From assembly GCA_029961685.1 (NCBI GenBank), contig JARWKL010000008.1, positions 2,420,501 to 2,484,500 on the forward strand: a DNA stretch of 64,000 nt, read 5' to 3'. The notes beneath the pieces are model-generated. The model worked only from the letters and a program-made list of their open reading frames with translations. It made no database searches and was not told the DNA's origin. The translations under genes and the position numbers were made by a program. The DNA comes from Aristolochia californica. Its lineage: Eukaryota; Streptophyta; Magnoliopsida; Piperales; Aristolochiaceae. Every line of letters begins with the position of its first letter. Position 1 is the stretch's first letter. This document shows positions 56,810 through 64,000 of this stretch, piece by piece.

Positions 56810-59021
56810 TCAATCAGCTAAGCCACGAAACTTCATGTATTCTTCTCGACTCAATAATGAGTTCTTGATCTTAATCCAATCTGCAGGTCTCGGCATGATA
56901 ATAGCAATATATCCTTCTCTTGATGCCTGTGGTGAATAAACGAACTGTAGTTATTTCAAGTTAAAGCTCACCCAAATTACCAAAAGAGTTATACTGATGG
57001 CCAGGAAAGATAAAAAGAAATTCAGGTTCTGGAATATGGGTCATATGCCAAAATAAGAGAAGCCAAAAACTCGATGTGGTAATGTAACAGTGATGTTAAT
57101 GTTTTTTTTTTTTTTCAGTTCCATAACAGATACCTGTTAAACAAAAAATATATATTTACGTTTATTACATCATAGAACAGGCAAAGAATTACATCAAAAA
57201 AATTTATAAGATGTTTTAACTTCAGTGTTGAAGCATAATAGCAATATAAGATGTTATAAGACGTTTATTATAAGATGTGCCAGTTTTGACTGAATAACCG
57301 CTCCTCATCACGAACTACACTTGCTAGTTTGTCCTTGTTCGAACCTACCTGATGATAGAGAGCCTTTAGATCCTTCAAACTAACATCACAAGTTCAAATA
57401 GTAGTAAAAGTCCCAGCTAGTTTTTGCCCATAAAGAGCATGTTCATAACAAGGCACCTCTGAACAAACTTTTGTGCCAATCATAGTGTAGCAGTCGATTG
57501 TGTTATCTAGAGATCCAATAATAGAATATGCTCCTAAAATTGAACAATAGCGTTTTACCATGACAAGGCAAACCATCACATTCTGTCATGCTGATAAAAT
57601 GAAGAGGGACTCATCCATATTATATCATTCAGAACTGCCATAGAAAGTACAAATAGATGATATTTCTACTCACCGAAGAGTTAAGCAAGTCCGGTTGCTC
57701 AATTAGTCTGTCGTTCACTTCTAGAAGAGAACCTTTTACACAACATCTGTCAAAACACAAATGAATAGTTTTACTTTTTAAACCTACAGGCATCTAACCT
57801 GACAATTACCACTAATACCAACCTGACAACATAGAATGTGTTATTTGCAGAGACTTTACACAGAGCTGAGTTGGGTTCAAAATGCTGAGCATTCTGCACG
57901 AGAGAATATTTCCATGGTCAATTACGTATCAAAATTCATTCCCTAACTATAATAATTTACTTTCTGCACTTTCTTCTTTAAATTCAGAATTTAAGACTTC
58001 CCCATCCAATTCCACCACATTTTAAAGTTCATCTGAACAGGAATGTTTCAATTGAATCATATCTAAAGAGTCAAGAAAGTGAAACAAAGAACGTTGAAGG
58101 TCTTATTTGCTGTATATAGAGGAAATGCACTATGAGAGTCCCGGAGGCACTTCGGCAGCCAGGTAACTGTCCAGAATTCGTCTGTACGCTCCTGATTTTT
58201 TCAAGATTGAAGCCCCTGGAACCACGGAAATACGAGCGATGGTCGCTCATGGACTTAAAAAGCATGCAAGCTTCTGGTGATGCACTAAAACTAGCCCTAA
58301 CATGAGACACTGAAAAGTTTTGAACTTTGAGCACTACGACAGTAAACCAAATTCGATGCATTTTCGTTTATCTTCAACACTAAATTTACTGTGTAAACCC
58401 TAAGCCAGCGCATGGAATGCTTCCAGAATTCCAAAATGTGTCCTTCATTGAACTCAGAAGTCGAAACCATATAAAAAGCAACCAAGACGCACCTTTTTCC
58501 GTTTGCCTGTAACCTTCATCTCGCTGCGATCAGACTTCCCTACATTGAAATCGACCGAAGTGACTCCTCCAGTCTCCGTCAAGGCAATATGCGTCGGTGC
58601 CAAGCCAATCACGCATAACCTTCATCAAACAAAGTTAGAAAGAGAACTTGCCAAGCACAGCAGTTGGCACTAAACACAACTTGGAACTCACCCGTTGGCA
58701 TGGCGGTAAATATACTGATCGTGTTTGGGCTTCAAAAAATCTGCAATTCAGAGAAAAAGAGTAAAGAACCATTCTAGACGAAATGAACCCCATTAGATAA
58801 GACTTGAAGCTTTAACACCATCAAAATTCGTTTCTTCGTTTTAGTCTCTTACCAACAACAAAGTAAGACGCGTAATTCGATTCCACAGCAGAAGGAGGTG
58901 AAAGAGGGAGACTGCCAGGATCCGGAAGCAGAAGTCTTTGCAATTGCTCTTCTTCTCCGATTTCCTTGTCTGTTTTCCCGTTTCCATCTTGAAGGCTTTG
59001 ATGCTCCTGGCGGCTGTCCAT
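56810..59021 (-). CDS. Abitram (FAM206/Simiate) homologue
   Basis: Homologue of the animal actin-binding transcription modulator; plant function is not established. Exons 59021-58853, 58740-58692, 58619-58493, 57893-57823, 57746-57674 and 56926-56810 give 201 aa in phase. The N-terminal 50 residues are variable, with an acidic Gln-rich segment. Then follow FLKPKHDQYIYRHANGLCVI, GLAPTHIAL, a basic KVTGKRKKNAQ loop, LCKVSA, YVVRCCVKGSLLEVN and EGYIAIIMPRP, which match the biotinyl-lipoyl-like core of FAM206 proteins. The final residues are YMKFRGLAD. The gene appears intact. Confidence 0.85.
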
Positions 59022-59228
59022 TGCGAGAGCTCGACCTGTTTTGGTTTCTGACGCCAGAGCAATATTTCAGTCGGAGCAGTTGGGGGTGTGTCGGGCCACA
59101 GTGTTCCGACCCGCGATTCGTCCGGGTCGACTCGATTTGGAGGGCCACGGCTCGAGAGGGAGTCCACCGGCTACTGGACTCACAGGGTATATAAATTGTT
59201 TCGATTACCATTCATTCGATTTCGTTTA

Positions 59229-59253
59229 TTTACCCGGTTAATAACCGGGTAAA
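59229..59253. repeat. 25-base perfect palindrome
   Basis: TTTACCCGGTTA and its exact reverse complement TAACCGGGTAAA surround a single A (59241). Lies in the second copy of the dispersed AT-rich repeat. Confidence 0.85.
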
Positions 59254-59410
59254 CGGGTAAATAGTTAAATAAAGAAAAAAAAAGTAAAAAGTAATATATA
59301 AAATATATATAATTATTAAAAATATTAATATAAATAAATAATTTATAATATCTAAAGATAATAAAAATTCATATAACAACCTATACAACAAGGAACTTCT
59401 ACATAAGTGT

Positions 59411-59662
59411 ATAAAATAATCGATAAACGAGTAAAAGCTGACTTGGCGAATAATAAGACCCTAGTTTCACCTACATTTTGGTAGATTATATATAAAACAA
59501 ACAGCGGCTAGCTAATACACCTAAAAGACCGATCTACTAGGTACGAAAAACTACCGCCTACAAGAGTGGACAAAACGACTCTTACACCTACCCCGCCCAT
59601 TCTTGACCGATAAAATAATCGATAAATGAGTAAAAGCTGATTTGGCGAGTAATAAGACCCTA
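59411..59662. repeat. Direct repeat of 53 bases, 199 apart
   Basis: 59411-59463 and 59610-59662 differ at three positions, all transitions. The spacing is 146 bases. They could be remnants of terminal repeats of a small element. Confidence 0.8.
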
Positions 59663-60310
59663 TGAGATCATTGAGCTACAATCCAAGTATCATAAGTGTC
59701 ATAATAAGCATACCATTGGCTGAGTTCGACTGTATTGATCACTAAGTCGATGTGTGATGTTTTTGTTTCAGAGACTCTTGCAACATCAATTGTTAAATAT
59801 TTATTAAAAAATATTTTATACGAGTTTCTGGCCATCTTGGCTGGAAAAATTTACCTGAATAATTATATGATTTTTTTGTAAGAATTTCCAACTAGAAAGT
59901 GTTTTTAAGAAGCATGAAGTACTTATGATCCCTAAAAACATATTTCTACTAGAAACACCTTTCTATTATTTCCTGGAAAAAGGCACTAACAACTCTCCTC
60001 TTCCATGCATGCTAAAAAGGGGAAACATGGGTGGAGGAAGTCCTTCCGTTTGGCTCTAATTACTCAAATTTCTTTGATGTATCAATACATTTCGTCGCTT
60101 TGAAGGGAAAGGTGAATTCTCTATTTTCTCCATCCACTAACATGGACTTTACATATCTGATTTCGAGGCCGGCTACGCCAACATTCAATGTCGGGACAGC
60201 CACGTTAGCACCTGGCTTCCACGTTTCAAGATTGGCTTTGTTGGGTCTGGGTCCAAATAATAGAACCGTAAAGTCCGTCTTCTCGGCCCCAAGGCGCCTA
60301 CCCTTGAAGC

Positions 60311-60330
60311 CCTAAAACCCCTAAACCCTC
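60311..60330 (+). promoter_or_regulatory. telo-box-like repeats before the FAM210-like gene
   Basis: CCTAAAACCC and CTAAACCCTC lie just 5' of the start codon. Such sequences are common in leaders of plant housekeeping and translation-related genes. Confidence 0.5.
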
Positions 60331-60355
60331 TAAAGAAGTCTCGCCGGGAACAAAT

Positions 60356-60820
60356 ATGGCCATCGGTGCTCGATTCCGGGAATTGATCAAGAAGTATGGG
60401 AAGGTTGCTCTCGGCGTCCATTTCACTGTTTCCGCTGCCTCCACCACTGGCCTCTACGTTGCTATAAGAAACAACGTCGACGTTGAAGCACTCTTCGACA
60501 AGGTTGGCCTCCCAGGTCTCTCCAATAAAGACGAGCACGACCATCCTGCAGATGCTACCAAACCTAGTCCTTTACTCGATAAAGGAGATTCCTATGGTGC
60601 CTATGGAGACCACACCTCCGACGAATTGGTGGTCGAGGTGAAGCCTCCGGTTCCCGAGCACAGCAATAGGACGGCCGAGCGGACTGCTTCTGCCGGCGGT
60701 GCTCTTGCGCTCGCCATTCTTTGCAACAAAGCACTTTTCCCTGTCCGGGTCCCTATCACTATAGCTCTCACGCCGGCCGTCTCTAGATTTTTGGCGAAGA
60801 GGGGGCTTATTCATTATTAG
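60356..60820 (+). CDS. FAM210/DUF1279 small organellar membrane protein
   Basis: A single-exon gene for 154 aa. The N-terminal RELIKKYGKVALGVHFTVSA and GLYVAI match the DUF1279 signature; the C-terminal third (TASAGGALALAILCNKALFPV, then PITIALTPAVSRFL) completes the DUF1279 domain, with a Pro/Glu/Asp-rich insertion between. Two hydrophobic segments are likely membrane spans. Animal FAM210 proteins are mitochondrial; location in plants is inferred. The ATG at 60356 is the first in the frame. Confidence 0.85.
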   Translation: MAIGARFRELIKKYGKVALGVHFTVSAASTTGLYVAIRNNVDVEALFDKVGLPGLSNKDEHDHPADATKPSPLLDKGDSYGAYGDHTSDELVVEVKPPVPEHSNRTAERTASAGGALALAILCNKALFPVRVPITIALTPAVSRFLAKRGLIHY

Positions 60821-63106
60821 GCTGGATGTGTGATACTGGTTGGTAAATTTTCTCTCTTTTTAACTACCACGAACAAAACCAAAAGGAGACGAGAAGCTGG
60901 TTTTAATTGTTAATCGACCCTTTGGTGATCACTGTGGTTGTTCTTTTCTTGGTTTTGTTAACGAGGAAAAAGCTCTAAAATGTTTACATAAATTTTCCTC
61001 GTGTATGATCACATTGCATAGGAACTTTTGAGAACTTTTTGTATTGCAAATGCTTGTGATGAATGACGATTGGTTGGTTACTTTACTGCATATGGTAATG
61101 TTTAGCTTATTGGAGGGTATCATTTGCATTTCTATATGCAGGTCCATGTCATTGAATCTGCAATAAGATAACTACTCTAATGTAAAATTGGTTGTTGGGC
61201 TTGAACATTTTCAAGCTGATAATGTTGGAGTTTATAACACAATATTGGACTCTCATTGAATGATTGTAACCATATTGGACTCTGCCATCATTCAGAACAG
61301 AAAAACCAATAATATTAGTTGTTGGCATGAAAACTCTCTATAGGCACCATGAGACTGTTCTAATGCTTATTCTCAGAGGAAGGAAAACCATTGGTGTTTT
61401 TATTTTTAGTTTTATGTTTTAGTTCAACTTGGTCTCTCATTGAATGTTGGGTTTTGAGCACTATATATTGTTGGAGCCTTGGATGTTGTCTTATTGTTGC
61501 TTTGTTTCTGCCAAATTGATTGGAGAAGACATTTCTCTGTGACAATGCTTTGGTTGAAATTCTGTTCAAGTACCTTGTTGTTTGTTCTAGTACTACGGAG
61601 TTTCTTAGTATTTCTTCTTTTTGCTTGTGATTATTATATCCTCAAATCTGCTAGTTCACAAAAAAGTTCATCCAACTTACACTGGTCCGATCATGGATTA
61701 GCATATGGATATATACTTCTCTTACCTTCTTTGTTAGCCAGAGAAAACTCAAGAAGTTGGGAAATTGAATATAGTGCCTTCGTTGCTGCTCTCTATTAAT
61801 GTTTCTTTTGCTTTATTGGCCACATGCCTCATTTTTTCATTACCTTCGAATCTTCAACCAGATCATTAGAAGTTCTTCGCCTTTGTGAAATTTCTCAAAT
61901 ATTTTCATCAGAACGAGCTTTGATGTGTCATTTGATGTTCCAAACCTGCAGGACAATTTTTGTTCTCAGCCTGCTATTCAATTTATGAAATTATGTTCAA
62001 GTAGCTCACTTCCGATTTTCTTGCCAATGAGCACCATAAGGAGGGTTTATGTGGTGTCGCCTTTGGCTCAATGGTCACATGCAGGGTTGGCTAGTTTGTG
62101 GTTTTGGGTTCAAGTGCCACCAAAGGATAGGAGAGAGAGAGAGAGAGAGAGAAAGAGAGGTTTCTGTGTAATCAATATTAAAAAAACAAAATGTTATTCA
62201 TCTTCAAGGAGCTACTTTTCAGAACAAAACCAGAGTTCCCAGTGGCAAGACCAAAGTTGTTCTTATGATATCCTTTGTACCACCTATTTTTATTTTGAGC
62301 AGACTCTATCTGTTACTTGTAACAAAATGATGAATCTTGGGCATATTCCCCTGCCCCCTGGAGAAGCCTAATGGGGACCTAATCCTTCAGCTATTTGAAA
62401 CAATTTTAGCTCCAGTTTGGAATATATTTGGCTGGGAGTTCTCAGTTTATGTTGGAATGATTTCCATACTCATTCCCATTCTCTCAATGGATCAAGTTTA
62501 GTAACTAAGACTGTTAACTAGCCAGCATGTAGCCTACCTCTCTTCATAGTTTTACTGTAAATGTTACTTGTCTTAATAATTTCTTTTGCTCAGTTGATCT
62601 TCCATGGTACTTGTGCTGGTATCAGCCTTTCAGGACATTTAACTAGCCACAGCTTGACATACTGCGTTAAAGAGCAAAAGGATCGTATTTACAAATTGCT
62701 CTTCAATAATAAATGAACAGGATAACGATGAGATACTTGTAAGAAATGAGTGGTCGTTCAATGATAATGCGATTGTAAGAAAATCTTGCTTTTTTGCCTT
62801 AGTCGTCTTTGCAGCATATCAATCTCTGTGTCACAGGTAAAAACATTCCCTCACCTTGAACTCTATTCAATTTTTAAGATATTTTAAGATTTATTTTTCA
62901 TACGAAGATCTCACTTTTCCCTAATTCCTACTGGTATGTGCAAATTATCTGCAGATTTTACCTTGTAGAGCACCTCGCTGTTTTGTTGGGAAATGGGTTG
63001 ATTTGGGAGGAGAGAAAAGCAAGGGAGCATAGGGGCTTAGTTTGATAACGTAACGCAGTTTAAGGGCTTGCACAGCTCAAAAAAGTTGGGACCGTGTGAG
63101 ACAAAA
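60821..63106. other. FAM210-like 3' region and intergenic DNA
   Basis: Transcribed-looking T-rich DNA after the stop, a SINE at 62047-62160, and no recognisable gene. The open frames here lack homology and codon signal. Confidence 0.45.
62047..62160 (+). mobile_element. tRNA-derived SINE with a GA-rich tail
   Basis: A perfect Pol III A box (TGGCTCAATGG, 62064-62074) is followed 33 bases later by a near-consensus B box (GTTCAAGTG, 62108-62116, last base off). It ends in a run of GA units from 62131. No acceptor stem, so not a tRNA. It differs from the SINE at 681-780. Confidence 0.6.
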
Positions 63107-63115
63107 TTTCCCGCC
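63107..63115 (+). promoter_or_regulatory. E2F-type site
   Basis: TTTCCCGCC fits the E2F consensus TTTSSCGC and lies 140 bases before the ATG of the following exon, suggesting S-phase expression of that gene. Confidence 0.5.
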
Positions 63116-63255
63116 ACTTTCGCTTATAAGTAGAACCCTGAAAAAAAAAAATTTGAACTCCCTAAGGAAACCTCTAAATTGCCTCTCCCATTCTTCCCTC
63201 CGTTAGCTCCAATTCTACTGTACGAAGTTCGTGTCTAGCCTCTACTGGGGTTTGG

Positions 63256-63345
63256 ATGCGGTCCACTTCGTCCTCTACATACGCTGATTCCGTGGAGGTC
63301 GTCGAAGCTCACGCGAGCAAAGAAGACAAGATTCTTCTGTCGGCG
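63256..63345 (+). CDS. First exon of an unidentified gene running off the window
   Basis: ATG at 63256 opens 30 codons ending SKEDKILLSA at a good donor (GCG then GTAACC, 63346). No second exon was found before the window ends. The tail KEDKILLSA resembles the N-terminal strand of kinesin-7/NACK motor domains, in which a VRLRPL-like stretch follows; with the E2F site upstream a cell-cycle kinesin is possible, but ten residues do not prove it. Confidence 0.5.
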
Positions 63346-64000
63346 GTAACCCTCCCTCCGTTTTCCATCTTTAATTTCAAAGTTAGTTATGTAAATAGCT
63401 TGTAACTCCAAATTACGGTTTTTAAATTACAGAAAATCAGCAAAACTTAATTTTTCACCTAAGATTTTTTTCCCGCCATTTCTCTTTTCTTCTCAAATTG
63501 CGATCCTCTTTGTATTTACTCCACTTTGTTCTCTGATTTTAAAGTCAGTCGGTTTTTACTCTTTTTTAGCATCTTCTTCCTTTCTCATTTGCCCCTCTGT
63601 GAAAGAACCGAAGGCAACAAGGCTGCTCCCAAACGATTAGAAAGAGACGTCAATGTAGTTTTTTATTTCTGTTGTTTTATAGTTAAATAAAGCTGCCGAT
63701 CAAACTTAAATGTGACTGCGACTGGGTTGATGTCTTAGGATGGATCTTATGACTTCGATTTTTGATTGAGAATTCTTAAGAAAGAGTGACATTTTTACTC
63801 TTGATAGGCTAGATTGTTGGAAAAAAATTTCAATCAAAGTACAGTTAACAAAAGCTAATTTTCAATGAGAATGGGGTAAAAACATAAACCAGTTTGTAAA
63901 AGCCATCGGTAGGATCCATTGGTCAATATATCCATGTGAGGAATATGCGGGAGTGCAATCCCTCACTTACAGCAAAAAAAAAAAACCTAAAGGGAGGTCC
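63346..64000. other. Intron or following region to the window end
   Basis: Probable first intron of the preceding gene. A second E2F-like TTTCCCGCC is at 63469-63477. No further exon was recognised. Confidence 0.4.

Larger units (their letters stand above)
59022..60310. other. Intergenic DNA with repeats
   Basis: The AT-rich 59212-59470 part belongs to the dispersed family seen at 32590-32870. It includes a perfect palindrome and a direct repeat listed separately. No gene seen. Confidence 0.45.

Noticed and set aside
1..64000. CRISPR arrays, phage or bacterial operons
   Set aside because: Nothing of this kind; the sequence is plant nuclear DNA.

Overview
This window is nuclear DNA from a flowering plant. 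The evidence is intron-rich genes with GT-AG junctions, plant-only families (PIP2 aquaporin, uclacyanin, UPF0496, PORR, the tapetal bHLH ABORTED MICROSPORES) and many degenerate LTR retrotransposons. Codon use is not GC3-rich, so a grass is unlikely; I cannot name the species. All gene models were spliced by eye, and the exon lengths of each listed CDS sum to a whole number of codons.

Layout. 0-6 kb: a LARP1-type La-module gene on the minus strand with a 3.3-kb intron. 6-14 kb: a 277-bp miniature LTR element (TRIM/SMART class) and a decayed Ty1/copia element with one surviving LTR and a fold-back breakpoint. 14-17 kb: a PIP2 aquaporin with G-boxes upstream. 18-20.4 kb: a second copia relic. 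20.9-21.7 kb: an inverted pair of related coding fragments. 24-25.3 kb: a PORR-domain gene broken by a single in-frame TAA. 27.7-28 kb: an isolated exon fragment of a TIR1/AFB auxin F-box gene. 28.6-32 kb: a uclacyanin and, convergent with it, AMS.

33.9-46.2 kb holds a tandem pair of cinnamyl-alcohol-dehydrogenase-like genes. The first is intact (357 aa). The second is a pseudogene whose exon 3 is split by a 6.46-kb retrotransposon nest. The outer element is a non-autonomous copia element (TSD TGAGT) that kept gag but carries intronless fragments of two host genes, chloroplast chaperonin-60 alpha and an FKBP62/65-type immunophilin, where pol should be. Its 3' LTR is in turn split by a 2.97-kb gag-protease-only Ty3/gypsy element (TSD TCGGG). 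This is the most notable structure in the window.

48-64 kb is gene-dense: a UPF0496 protein, a plastid-targeted universal-stress-like protein divergent from a METTL23-like methyltransferase, an Abitram (FAM206) homologue, a FAM210/DUF1279 protein, and at the right edge the first exon of a gene with E2F-type sites. The genes form no pathway or operon; each is an ordinary independent plant locus. Between them lie SINEs, dispersed AT-rich repeats and otherwise featureless sequence.
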